Below the pieces are notes generated by a model, which saw nothing but the letters and a program-made list of their open reading frames with translations, had not been told where the DNA came from and made no database searches. A stretch of 64,000 nucleotides of DNA, from positions 620,001 to 684,000 of the forward strand of contig JBAOIA010000011.1 of NCBI GenBank assembly GCA_037045145.1, in the 5' to 3' direction. Below are positions 16,132-25,095 of this stretch, piece after piece. Each line of letters starts with the position of its first letter. Positions within the stretch are counted from its first letter, which is position 1. The translations under genes were made by a program, and so were the position numbers. This stretch comes from Bacteroidia bacterium. Its GTDB lineage: Bacteria > Bacteroidota > Bacteroidia > AKYH767-A > OLB10.

Positions 16132-18315
16132 ATGGACAACACAAAAAGTGGCAAATGCCCGTTTCATCATGGAGCCAACACCGAGGCAAGTACTGATGTT
16201 ATGAATTGGTGGCCCAAAGCATTGAACCTAGATATCCTGCACCAGCATGATACAAAGACAAACCCCAATGGAGAAAAATTTAACTACGCAGAAGAATTTA
16301 AAAAATTAGATTTAGAAGCGTTGAAAGCTGACCTGAAAAAGTTGATGACAGAAAGCCAGGAGTGGTGGCCTGCAGATCATGGAAGCTATTCGGGTATGTT
16401 TGCGCGTACAGCGTGGCACTTAGCAGGGACTTACAGAAAAGCTGATGGACGTGGTGGTGCTAACACCGGTAATCAAAGATTTGCTCCACTCAATTCATGG
16501 CCTGATAATGTAAACACCGATAAAGGAAGAAGATTACTTTGGCCTATCAAGAAAAAATATGGTAACAAAATTTCGTGGGGCGATCTGATTGTTTTAGCCG
16601 GTAATATGGCTTATGAAGTTGCCGGATTAAAAACATTTGGTTTCGGTGGTGGTCGAGAAGATATATGGCATCCTGAAAAAGATATTTACTGGGGATCGGA
16701 AAAACAATGGCTTGCACCAACAGGTAGTGAAGGCACACGTTATTCCGGTGAAAGAGATTTAGAAAATCCATTAGCAGCAGTAATGATGGGATTGATTTAT
16801 GTTAACCCTGAAGGTGTTGATGGAAAACCCGACCCGCTAAAAACAGCGCAAGACATTCGTGTTACTTTCTCAAGAATGGCAATGAGTGATGAAGAGACCG
16901 TAGCACTTACTGCCGGTGGACATACTGTGGGCAAAGCACATGGTAATGGCAAAGCAGAAGTGTTGGGTGGTGTTCCTGAAGCTGCAGAGATTCAACATCA
17001 GGGATTAGGCTGGTTTAATCCTGATGGCTCAGGCAATAAAGATAAAACCATGGCCAGTGGTATTGAAGGTGCATGGACAACCGATCCAACGAAATGGGAT
17101 AATGGATTTTTCGATTTGTTATTGAATTACGATTGGGCATTGACAAAAAGTCCTGCAGGTGCATGGCAGTATGAGCCAACCAATATGCCGGAAGAAAAGA
17201 AACCTGTTGATGCATTCAATCCTAATGTGCGCAGAAATCCTATGATGACAGATGCTGATATGGCATTGAAAATGGATCCTGAATTCAGAAAAATATCAGA
17301 GAGATTTTATAACGACTTCAATTACTTTTCTGAAACTTTTGCACGAGCATGGTTTAAACTTACCCATAGAGATTTGGGCCCTAAGTCACGTTACCTCGGT
17401 GCCGATGTGCCTAAAGAAGATTTGATTTGGCAAGACCCTATTCCTGCAGTTAATTACACATTGTCAGATGCGGAAGCAGATGATATAAAATCTAAAATTT
17501 TAAACTCAGGTTTAAGCAGGACAGAGTTGATTAATACTGCATGGGATTCTGCAAGAACATACCGTGGATCAGATTTCAGAGGTGGCGCCAATGGTGCAAG
17601 AATTCGTCTTGAGCCAATGAAAAACTGGGAAGGCAATGAGCCTAAACGCTTGCAAAAAGTTTTGGATAAACTCATTGAAATTCAAAAAGGATTAAGCAAG
17701 AAAGTGAGTATTGCAGATTTAATAGTGTTGGGTGGCAGCGCTGCCATTGAACAAGCTGCAAAAGATGGAGGAGTATCTGTAAAAGTTCCTTTTGCTTCGG
17801 GTCGTGGTGATGCAACATTAGAGCAGACCGATGTAGATTCTTTTTCTGATCTGGAACCTTTACATGATGGATACAGAAATTATCAGCAAAAAAATTATGC
17901 AGTTTCTTCAGAGGAATTATTATTAGACAGAACACAGTTGATGGGACTCACCGCTCCTGAAATGGTTGTTCTTGTTGGTGGCATGAGAGTTTTGGGAACC
18001 AACTTTGGTGGAAGCAAACATGGGGTGTTTACAGACAGAGAAGGTGCTTTAACTAATGACTTTTTTGTAAACCTTACTGATATGAAATACGAGTGGAAGC
18101 CGGTTTCTGAAAATCTGTTCAACATTGTTGATAGAAAAACAGGCACTACAAAATATACTGCAACAAGAGTAGATTTGGTTTTCGGCTCAAACTCAATTTT
18201 AAGATCATACTCAGAAGTGTATGCACAGGATGATAATAAAGAGAAATTTGTGAAAGATTTTGTGAAAGCCTGGGTAAAAGTGATGAATGCAGACAGATAT
18301 GATTTGAAAAAATAA
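16132..18315 (+). CDS. katG: Catalase-peroxidase
   Basis: 727 residues, full length. The distal haem pocket is Arg92-Trp95-His96 (ARTAWHLAGTYR). The Met-Tyr-Trp cross-link set is Trp95, Tyr223 (GLIYVNPEG) and Met249, and the proximal His is His264 (GGHTVGKAHG). The C-terminal pseudo-domain (from about 420) is present. It breaks down hydrogen peroxide. It is in an apparent operon behind the PerR-like gene and ahead of a strong terminator. Confidence 0.97.
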   Translation: MDNTKSGKCPFHHGANTEASTDVMNWWPKALNLDILHQHDTKTNPNGEKFNYAEEFKKLDLEALKADLKKLMTESQEWWPADHGSYSGMFARTAWHLAGTYRKADGRGGANTGNQRFAPLNSWPDNVNTDKGRRLLWPIKKKYGNKISWGDLIVLAGNMAYEVAGLKTFGFGGGREDIWHPEKDIYWGSEKQWLAPTGSEGTRYSGERDLENPLAAVMMGLIYVNPEGVDGKPDPLKTAQDIRVTFSRMAMSDEETVALTAGGHTVGKAHGNGKAEVLGGVPEAAEIQHQGLGWFNPDGSGNKDKTMASGIEGAWTTDPTKWDNGFFDLLLNYDWALTKSPAGAWQYEPTNMPEEKKPVDAFNPNVRRNPMMTDADMALKMDPEFRKISERFYNDFNYFSETFARAWFKLTHRDLGPKSRYLGADVPKEDLIWQDPIPAVNYTLSDAEADDIKSKILNSGLSRTELINTAWDSARTYRGSDFRGGANGARIRLEPMKNWEGNEPKRLQKVLDKLIEIQKGLSKKVSIADLIVLGGSAAIEQAAKDGGVSVKVPFASGRGDATLEQTDVDSFSDLEPLHDGYRNYQQKNYAVSSEELLLDRTQLMGLTAPEMVVLVGGMRVLGTNFGGSKHGVFTDREGALTNDFFVNLTDMKYEWKPVSENLFNIVDRKTGTTKYTATRVDLVFGSNSILRSYSEVYAQDDNKEKFVKDFVKAWVKVMNADRYDLKK

Positions 18316-18332
18316 AATTGTTTAGTACTTCA

Positions 18333-18372
18333 AAAATGCGAACAGCCTCTTTTCAGAGGCTGTTCGCATTTT
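18333..18372 (+). terminator. Rho-independent terminator after katG
   Basis: Perfect 17-bp stem (AAAATGCGAACAGCCTC and its complement) with a TTTTCA loop and T-rich tail; 17 bases past the katG stop. The A-run on the other side may let it also serve the convergent gene. Confidence 0.9.
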
Positions 18373-18396
18373 ATTTTCGCTGCTAAGCTTCAACCA

Positions 18397-20994
18397 CTAA
18401 AGTTTTGAGGCAACCACAAATGCTTTTTTATACTTTTTAGTCTTTCCTTCAGGGTTAAATGCTTCGGCATAAACGATATAAATTCCAACGGATGCTTTAT
18501 CGTTTTTATCGGTAATTCCATCCCACATAAAACTATCTTCCGGTGCCAATAGTTTTGATTTAACTAAGTTGCGAACCAATTGCCCTGCTTCATTATAAAT
18601 TTTTGCATTCAGTATATAGCCAGGTTCATTCATGCTGATGTTAAAAGTTATCACATCATTATATCCATCGTTGTCAGGAGAAAAAACTTCCGGTGTTATC
18701 ACAAAATCTTTAACCGGTAATTGTTCGTTTAAGCTCTGTGAATTTTTATAGCCCGGTGTTGCATAACCAACTGCTTCTGCAGCCGAATGCCAGTTGGTTG
18801 AATCCTGTGTGCCTTTATTAAACCATATCCTTTCTAATGAAACACCATTCTGATCGTCAATGAGTGGAAAATGCCAGCGTTTATTGTAGTTGAGCTGATC
18901 AATTCTATTCAAAGCAAAATCTGTAATAACACAAACGCCCTTGTCATCATTAAAACCAGGCAGTGATGCTTTTAATAAATTATTTCCTATTGCATTGGCA
19001 TAAATACTTTGCAATGAAGCAACATCAGAAGTGAGTGCTATGAATGCCTGAGGAAACAAAAGATATCCGTTATCACTAACGGTGTAATTTGTTGTTATCA
19101 GATTGTTATCATCTGTTGTTGCAACCTTAATGTTTTTAAGGTCAATTATTTTTGATGAGTTGTTATATAATTCCACAAAGTCATTACCTCCTGTTTTGGG
19201 ATTAAATAAAATTTCGTTTATCAGAACATCACCTGCAGCAGCAGTTTCTGCAATACCAATTTTTAAACTAAGATTTCCTGTTATTTTATTTCCGGGGCAG
19301 TCAGCAATAGATGAGTTTAAATTAACATAATAAACTATTCCTGTTTGTAATGCATTGCTTAAAGTTAAAAAAGCATGGTTGTCTGAAAGAATAACTGATG
19401 CAGGCTGTCCTATGCCATTGTCAATAGTATAACTCGATGTCTGAGAGGCTATGACTGTGTCGGGGTTCTCGTTAAATGTTATTCTTATCAATGTTGTAGT
19501 CAGGGGATAAGCATCAAGTGCCTGTGGTGGTGTGGTGTCACTGCTAGTGCCTTTAACACTGTTTACTTTTGCGGGTGTTCCGCCTTGCGAATCTTCAGAA
19601 GCATGCCAGTTAAACCTTGAGTTACAAGTAAAATCAGCATCAATTCTTTCAATGGTGAAGCCTCCTGTTTTTTTGCTGTCATCATTGTAGTTGTCATCAC
19701 TAAAAATCACTCTGTCTATCAATGTGCCATTGTTATCAGTCAGCCTCAGGTCATCACCTACATCATTATTTAACGATGGAAATGAACTTGTTCCTGTTGT
19801 ATTACCATAAGGAATAAAAGATGTTGTGTCAGAATTTTTACAGATAATGATGTAGGTGCCCGGTTGTAATGTTACTGCGCCAATGCTTGCCACGGAGGTT
19901 GACCCGTCAGACAATGTCCAGCCATTGAGAGAAAGAATTTTATTGCTTCTGTTGTATAATTCCACAAACTCTGCATTGGGCAAAGGTGCCGATACAATGG
20001 GTTCAAAATATATTTCGTTAATTACAACATCAAAAGCCTGTGCTGTTACAGGTGCATTCCATGTAAAACCTATGGTGCTTCCTGCAGCAATTACATTACT
20101 ATTAAGATCAGATACATTACTTACAGCAAGTGTGTATGCTGTTCCGCTGTTAAATGGAGTACTGAAAGTCAGATGTACTAAAGAAAAATCGCTTATATCA
20201 CGTGCTGCAGTGGACGGTACACCCAATCCTTGTACTGAATAATTCGCTGTAGTTTGTGCTGTATTTAGGTCAATGGGTTCAGAAAATTTTACATCTAATG
20301 CAGTATTCGATAACGGTATTGCAGAAGTTAATGTTGGCGGTGTGACATCTGCAATATATGGAATCGAGAAATCGTCAAAGTAAAAACCTGTAGCATTCGA
20401 TGAAGTATAAGTACAACTCACACCAAAATAATTTCCTGAGTTAATGGTTGCATCTGTGCCCGAAGACTGTAATGTGAAATTTGTTCCTGCAGAGGCATCG
20501 GCATAAATACTCCAAAGGCCTGCATTGTCTCTTGTAATTTTTACACTGATAGTTGAGGCAGCTGCAATAAATCCATTGGTGCCATGCGCTACCGATACAG
20601 ATGTTGTGCCTGTTTGTTTAAAAATTTCGATAGCATCGTTGCTGCCTGTTTCCCCAAACTGAACATAATAGCCATTGAGTGCACCTTTTAAGTTTTGCTG
20701 ATCGCTTACCAAATAAACTCTTGAATAGTTACTTGACGATGGTGCAAAGTTGAACTTAATATAAAATTGCCATGCTGTATTGTCAAGAGTGGGCATGCTT
20801 GTTGTTAATGCAAGATAGGAGGTTGCTGCACCGGTACTGTTAAGTTGCAATTGTTGCGATGCATTGACAATAAACTGACTGTTGTCGCCATTCCATGCAG
20901 GATTAGCAGTAAAATCACCATCAGAAAAATTGTCTGTTATTTGTGCAAGACCTAAAAAGGGAATCATTGCGAAAAAAAGTAGTAATCGTTTCAT
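18397..20994 (-). CDS. Lamin-tail domain protein with T9SS gliding-type C-terminus
   Basis: The start at ATG 20994 gives a signal peptide (MKRLLLFFAMIPFLGLAQ); the longer in-frame start adds 14 unlikely residues. About 865 residues. An N-terminal laminin-G/LamG-like jelly roll is followed by Ig-like segments (PPTLTSAIPLSNTALDVKFS), then two lamin-tail domains (VINEIYFEP..FVELYNRS and VLINEILFNP..FVELYNNS). The end (PEVFSPDNDGYNDVITF .. YIVYAEAF) is the type B (gliding/SprB-like) T9SS sorting domain. Probably a large secreted or cell-surface protein. No enzyme motif seen. Confidence 0.86.
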   Translation of the reverse strand: MKRLLLFFAMIPFLGLAQITDNFSDGDFTANPAWNGDNSQFIVNASQQLQLNSTGAATSYLALTTSMPTLDNTAWQFYIKFNFAPSSSNYSRVYLVSDQQNLKGALNGYYVQFGETGSNDAIEIFKQTGTTSVSVAHGTNGFIAAASTISVKITRDNAGLWSIYADASAGTNFTLQSSGTDATINSGNYFGVSCTYTSSNATGFYFDDFSIPYIADVTPPTLTSAIPLSNTALDVKFSEPIDLNTAQTTANYSVQGLGVPSTAARDISDFSLVHLTFSTPFNSGTAYTLAVSNVSDLNSNVIAAGSTIGFTWNAPVTAQAFDVVINEIYFEPIVSAPLPNAEFVELYNRSNKILSLNGWTLSDGSTSVASIGAVTLQPGTYIIICKNSDTTSFIPYGNTTGTSSFPSLNNDVGDDLRLTDNNGTLIDRVIFSDDNYNDDSKKTGGFTIERIDADFTCNSRFNWHASEDSQGGTPAKVNSVKGTSSDTTPPQALDAYPLTTTLIRITFNENPDTVIASQTSSYTIDNGIGQPASVILSDNHAFLTLSNALQTGIVYYVNLNSSIADCPGNKITGNLSLKIGIAETAAAGDVLINEILFNPKTGGNDFVELYNNSSKIIDLKNIKVATTDDNNLITTNYTVSDNGYLLFPQAFIALTSDVASLQSIYANAIGNNLLKASLPGFNDDKGVCVITDFALNRIDQLNYNKRWHFPLIDDQNGVSLERIWFNKGTQDSTNWHSAAEAVGYATPGYKNSQSLNEQLPVKDFVITPEVFSPDNDGYNDVITFNISMNEPGYILNAKIYNEAGQLVRNLVKSKLLAPEDSFMWDGITDKNDKASVGIYIVYAEAFNPEGKTKKYKKAFVVASKL

Positions 20995-21111
20995 GCCAAT
21001 AAAAAAGATTAGGCAGTGAAGATAAGCAAACCACATTATTTAAAATAATTAAATTGAAACAACACTAAGTAATGTGTTTTTTATTCATTTTTGAGGTAGG
21101 AATAAAATATT

Positions 21112-22101
21112 ATGAAAGTAGCTGTAGTTGGTGCCACAGGTCTTGTAGGTAAAACCATGTTGCGTATTCTCGAAGAAAGGAAATTTCCTGTGACGGAGTT
21201 AATTCCTGTTGCAACGGCAAATTCTGCCGGTAAGAAAGTAATGTTTTCAGGAAGGGAATATACGGTAGTGACTTGTGAGGAGGCTGTTGCCATGAAAGCA
21301 GATATAGCCTTATTCTCTGCCGGAGGGACAACATCTTTAGAGTGGGCACCACGATTTGCGCAGGTTGGAACCACAGTTATTGACAACTCATCGGCATGGC
21401 GAATGAATGAAAAATGCCCGTTAGTAGTTCCTGAAATTAATGCTGATGTTTTAACCAAAGAAGATAAAATTATTGCCAACCCAAATTGTTCTACCATTCA
21501 GATGGTGATGGTGCTTAATCCGCTGCATAAAAAATATAAACTCCGGAGAATAGTTGTTTCTACCTATCAGTCAGTTTCCGGAACCGGAAAAAATGCTGTT
21601 GACCAGCTGATGAATGAGCGCAAAGGCATTTCAGGTGCTATGGCCTACCCATATAATATTGACATGAACGTGTTGCCGCATGTTGATTCCTTTTTAGAAA
21701 ATGGATATACCAAGGAAGAAATGAAGATGGTAAATGAAACGCGAAAAATTTTACGTTCAGACGAAATAAAAGTAACAGCAACAACTGTTCGTGTACCTGT
21801 GGTTGGAGGTCATAGCGAAGCGGTAAATGCAGAGTTTGAAAAACAGTTTGAAATGAGTGAAGTAAAACAACTGTTAGCGCATGCAGCAGGTGTGACAGTT
21901 ATTGACGACCCTGCACAACTTCAATACCCGATGCCCACATTTGCAGAAGGTAAAGATGATGTTTTTGTTGGGAGAATCAGGCGTGATGAGTCGCAACCAC
22001 ATACATTAAACCTTTGGGTGGTATCTGATAATCTCAGAAAAGGTGCTGCAACCAATGCGGTTCAGATTGCAGAATATATACTAAAGCAGAGTTTAATATA
22101 A
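21112..22101 (+). CDS. asd: Aspartate-semialdehyde dehydrogenase
   Basis: 329 residues. The NADP-binding start is VAVVGATGLVGKTML; the catalytic Cys126 is in NPNCSTIQ and the catalytic His in RVPVVGGHSEAV. It reduces aspartyl phosphate to the semialdehyde, the branch point to lysine/diaminopimelate, threonine and methionine. Monocistronic here, followed by a hairpin. Confidence 0.95.
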   Translation: MKVAVVGATGLVGKTMLRILEERKFPVTELIPVATANSAGKKVMFSGREYTVVTCEEAVAMKADIALFSAGGTTSLEWAPRFAQVGTTVIDNSSAWRMNEKCPLVVPEINADVLTKEDKIIANPNCSTIQMVMVLNPLHKKYKLRRIVVSTYQSVSGTGKNAVDQLMNERKGISGAMAYPYNIDMNVLPHVDSFLENGYTKEEMKMVNETRKILRSDEIKVTATTVRVPVVGGHSEAVNAEFEKQFEMSEVKQLLAHAAGVTVIDDPAQLQYPMPTFAEGKDDVFVGRIRRDESQPHTLNLWVVSDNLRKGAATNAVQIAEYILKQSLI

Positions 22102-22106
22102 ATAAA

Positions 22107-22136
22107 AAGCCACCCCACAAAGGATGGCTTCTTTTT
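22107..22136 (+). terminator. Terminator after asd
   Basis: Stem AAGCCACC/GATGGCTT (one mismatch), loop of eight, followed by CTTTTT. Lies between two convergent genes and may act in both directions. Confidence 0.7.
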
Positions 22137-22149
22137 GAAAATTATTTTT

Positions 22150-22830
22150 TTAATTGCGTCTTCCGCCTAAATAAATCAAAATATAATACATCAGTGTAGC
22201 CAAGGCACCTAATGCAGCAACAACATAGGTCATGGCAGCCCACCACAAAGCATCTTTTGCTTTTGCATGCTCACTGCTTGTAACCATACGGCTGTCATTT
22301 AACCAAACCAATGCCCTGCGGCTTGCATCAAACTCAACAGGAAGTGTAATGAAACTAAACAACACTGTCATGGCAAACAATACAATACCTGCAAGTAAAA
22401 GCGATGGAAAAACATTGATGAGTAAAACACCACCAAGCAATACCCACTGCACATATTTAGAGGCAAAACTTACCACCGGCACCAATGCCGAGCGTACTTG
22501 TAGCATGGTGTAAGCTCTTGCATGTTGCACAGCATGACCACACTCGTGTGCAGCAACAGCAGCAGCAGCAGCATTACGTCCATAATATACAGGCTGACTC
22601 AGATTAACAGTTTTGTTAAGTGGATTGTAATGATCTGTTAACTGACCTTCAACAGAAATAACTTTTACATCATTTATACCGTTGTCGCGAAGCATTTTTT
22701 CTGCAATCTCCTGACCACTAAGTCCTGTCCCTAATGTTTCATGCGAGTATTTTTCGAACTTTCGTTTTAGCTGGGCGCTTACCAACCACCCCACAAGCAT
22801 AAAAACTATTACTATAAGATATATTCCCAT
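22150..22830 (-). CDS. Zn-dependent membrane protease, YugP-like (PF04298 type)
   Basis: 226 residues: an N-terminal membrane helix, then H95-E-C-G-H99 in AAHECGHAVQHA, then two or three further hydrophobic segments, and VEFDASRRAL, typical of the neutral zinc metallopeptidase YugP family. The substrate is unknown. Convergent with asd. Confidence 0.88.
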   Translation of the reverse strand: MGIYLIVIVFMLVGWLVSAQLKRKFEKYSHETLGTGLSGQEIAEKMLRDNGINDVKVISVEGQLTDHYNPLNKTVNLSQPVYYGRNAAAAAVAAHECGHAVQHARAYTMLQVRSALVPVVSFASKYVQWVLLGGVLLINVFPSLLLAGIVLFAMTVLFSFITLPVEFDASRRALVWLNDSRMVTSSEHAKAKDALWWAAMTYVVAALGALATLMYYILIYLGGRRN

Positions 22831-22957
22831 TAATTGATTTTTTTTATTTTATTAAAACTACTATTTCAGTTAAATGTTTTTAACAACAATCAAACAGTGT
22901 GCAAATATACACAACCTGCATTTTTGTCAGCATTTTTAATGATTATTATTGAATGAA

Positions 22958-24049
22958 TTACTCCCAACGAAACGTTTTGGCAGCTACAATATAAATAATA
23001 ACACCCCAGAGTAGTAATACCAAAAGCTTTGATAAGACGTCTATTAGCCCTGCACCTTCAAATGCAACTTCGCGAAGTGCATCATTAAGGTAGGTTAATG
23101 GCAGTGCTTTACAAAATGGTTGCAGCCATTTTGGAAAAACATCAATTGGAAAAAACGTGCCCGACAACAAAAACTGTGGCATGGTTATGATGTTGGCAAT
23201 GGGTGGGATGGTGCTTTCGCTTTTAGCAATTCCTGAAACTACAAAACCAAAACCCATAAAAACTATGAGTCCGAAGGCACAAATAAGCATCATGGTAAGA
23301 AAAGTGCTTATGCCGTTAATGAGTGTAAAACCAAACGCAAACCTGCCTACACCTATGATAAAACAAGCACCGAGCAATGAAAATACCATACGGCTTAATG
23401 TTTCGCCCAGAACAATGTAAATGCGTTTTACAGGCGTAGCAAAAAACCGTTTAATGACTAAGGTTTGCCTGAGACTGAAAAAAACAAATGCAGTTCCAAA
23501 AACTCCTGTTGACAATAAGGCAAAGCCTAACTGACCGGGAAGTATAAAATCTATTTTCTTGTATTCGCGTCCTGCAATTTCTTCGCTTTTTAGTTGCGCC
23601 AATGGATGCGCCACATGGGCATCGTACAAATTTATTTTGCTTATAAGATTGTCTAAAATATTTTTAGAAAGTGCTCCGCCTTCAGGTGCAGCTGTGGAGC
23701 TAATAAGTTTTACTGTAAAATCTGTTTTGCCTTCCGAAATATTTTTTGTGATAACCAACATGCCATCAATTTTTCCCTGTTGAAGTTTTTTGCTTGCAGC
23801 AGTAGAATCGCCTTCAACCCAATTGATAACATCAATGTTTTTTGTAGCTTCATAAATTGGATTATGCTGATCGCTTGAAGGGGTCAGAAATAATTTGACT
23901 TTAAGCCCGGTACCCGATAAAAATCCAAAAACCAGAATAAAGGTTAGCGGAAAAACCAGCGTAAAAACCACAGCACTGGGGCTGCGTGTAATTGACCTGA
24001 AACTGGCTTTTGCAATTGCCAGCATAGCCTTTGTTTGTGAATATCTCAT
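22958..24049 (-). CDS. ABC-2 type transporter permease
   Basis: I set the start at ATG 24049 (MRYSQTKAMLAIAKASF); a -7 box at 24072-24079 on this strand lies inside the longer ORF, which makes the 24145 start unlikely. About 363 residues: one N-terminal helix, a large extracytoplasmic domain (residues ~45-160), then five or six helices with the ABC2_membrane pattern (LPGQLGFALLSTGVFG). The cognate ATPase is not adjacent. Confidence 0.85.
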   Translation of the reverse strand: MRYSQTKAMLAIAKASFRSITRSPSAVVFTLVFPLTFILVFGFLSGTGLKVKLFLTPSSDQHNPIYEATKNIDVINWVEGDSTAASKKLQQGKIDGMLVITKNISEGKTDFTVKLISSTAAPEGGALSKNILDNLISKINLYDAHVAHPLAQLKSEEIAGREYKKIDFILPGQLGFALLSTGVFGTAFVFFSLRQTLVIKRFFATPVKRIYIVLGETLSRMVFSLLGACFIIGVGRFAFGFTLINGISTFLTMMLICAFGLIVFMGFGFVVSGIAKSESTIPPIANIITMPQFLLSGTFFPIDVFPKWLQPFCKALPLTYLNDALREVAFEGAGLIDVLSKLLVLLLWGVIIYIVAAKTFRWE

Positions 24050-24071
24050 CTTGTTTATGTCAGAAATGCTG

Positions 24072-24079
24072 CAAATGTA
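24072..24079 (-). promoter_or_regulatory. -7 box for the ABC-2 permease (TACATTTG)
   Basis: TAnnTTTG on the minus strand, 22 bases upstream of ATG 24049. It helps decide the start codon. Confidence 0.5.
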
Positions 24080-24114
24080 GTTAAGTTGTTTTTTATGAAT
24101 TAAAATAAAAAATG

Positions 24115-24122
24115 TACGTTTG
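24115..24122 (+). promoter_or_regulatory. -7 box for siaB-siaC (TACGTTTG)
   Basis: Exact TAnnTTTG, 27 bases before ATG 24150. Confidence 0.5.
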
Positions 24123-24149
24123 CCGTAATAACAAAGGTTCGTCAATTCA

Positions 24150-24701
24150 ATGAATCACACATTCTCACTGTTTCAGAGCATGGAACAAGATAAGATTATC
24201 CTTTCTTTTAAAGGAGATATTACTCAGGATTTGCTTGCATCTGTATATCAGATTATGGAGTCGAGAATGGATCAGGACAAGACTGATTCGAAGAGAAAGA
24301 AAAGATTTTATCACATTTTAGTCGAGTGTCTTCAGAATGTTTATCACCACATGGAAGATTTTAGAAATGTGAGTGAAGTAACTGAAATTTCTGACGGCTC
24401 TGCAATTTTTATCATTGCAAAAGCAAAAGGCGAAGGTTATAGAATTATTACAGGAAACTATATCAAGAAAGAAGAATCGGAAGATCTAAAATCAAAGCTT
24501 GAGAAAATTAATTCTATGAACACCGATGAATTGAGAACCTATTATCTTGAAACACTGAGTACCACAGAGCTTTCACAAAAAGGCGGTGCCGGTTTGGGAA
24601 TGATTGATATTGCCCGCAAGTCGGGACATAAAATAGTTTACAGTTTTGACGGAGTAACCGATACTGTTAGTTTTTTTACCCTTGAAGTAACAATTAATTA
24701 A
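24150..24701 (+). CDS. SiaB family protein kinase (DUF6272)
   Basis: 183 residues with a GHKL/anti-sigma-kinase-like core: FYHILVECLQNVYHHM (helix with the Glu/Asn metal-nucleotide motif) and GAGLGMIDIARKSG (glycine-rich lid). This is the SiaB family, which in Pseudomonas phosphorylates the small protein SiaC to control a diguanylate cyclase. The SiaC partner follows after 10 bases. No SiaA phosphatase or SiaD cyclase is nearby. Confidence 0.85.
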   Translation: MNHTFSLFQSMEQDKIILSFKGDITQDLLASVYQIMESRMDQDKTDSKRKKRFYHILVECLQNVYHHMEDFRNVSEVTEISDGSAIFIIAKAKGEGYRIITGNYIKKEESEDLKSKLEKINSMNTDELRTYYLETLSTTELSQKGGAGLGMIDIARKSGHKIVYSFDGVTDTVSFFTLEVTIN

Positions 24702-24711
24702 ATCAAAGAAA

Positions 24712-25095
24712 ATGGATAAGCTGATTATTGAACCTGGCATAAAAACACCTCACATTACATTTGATGCTGCCAATGGAAGTCTTGAAATTAAAGGTAAATC
24801 CATTCCGGAAAATTCTATAGAATTTTATAAGCCTGTTTACGATTGGCTCGATGCCTATACTGCACAGCCCAAAGATCAAACCTTGCTGACAGTACAGCTG
24901 GAATATTTTAACACCAGCTCGTCAAAGTGCCTGCTCGACTTGTTCAGGAAACTTGAAAACATTCATACTTCAGGTAAAGGCAAGGTAAATGTAAAGTGGC
25001 TTTATGAGGAAGATGACGAAGACATTATGGAAGCCGGTGATGACTATCAGACCATTGTAAAACTTCCTTTTAGTATCGAGAAAATTTCAGGATAA
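24712..25095 (+). CDS. SiaC family phosphoprotein (DUF1987)
   Basis: 127 residues, the right length for SiaC/DUF1987. The phosphorylation motif is LEYFNTSSSK with Thr68 at the position equivalent to the SiaC phosphosite. Expected to be switched by the adjacent SiaB kinase; the downstream effector in this organism is unknown. Its stop abuts the stop of the convergent M1 peptidase. Confidence 0.87.
   Translation: MDKLIIEPGIKTPHITFDAANGSLEIKGKSIPENSIEFYKPVYDWLDAYTAQPKDQTLLTVQLEYFNTSSSKCLLDLFRKLENIHTSGKGKVNVKWLYEEDDEDIMEAGDDYQTIVKLPFSIEKISG

Noticed and set aside
21081..21497. 138-codon antisense ORF over the asd start
   Set aside because: asd is certain from its motifs; the antisense frame has no family match.
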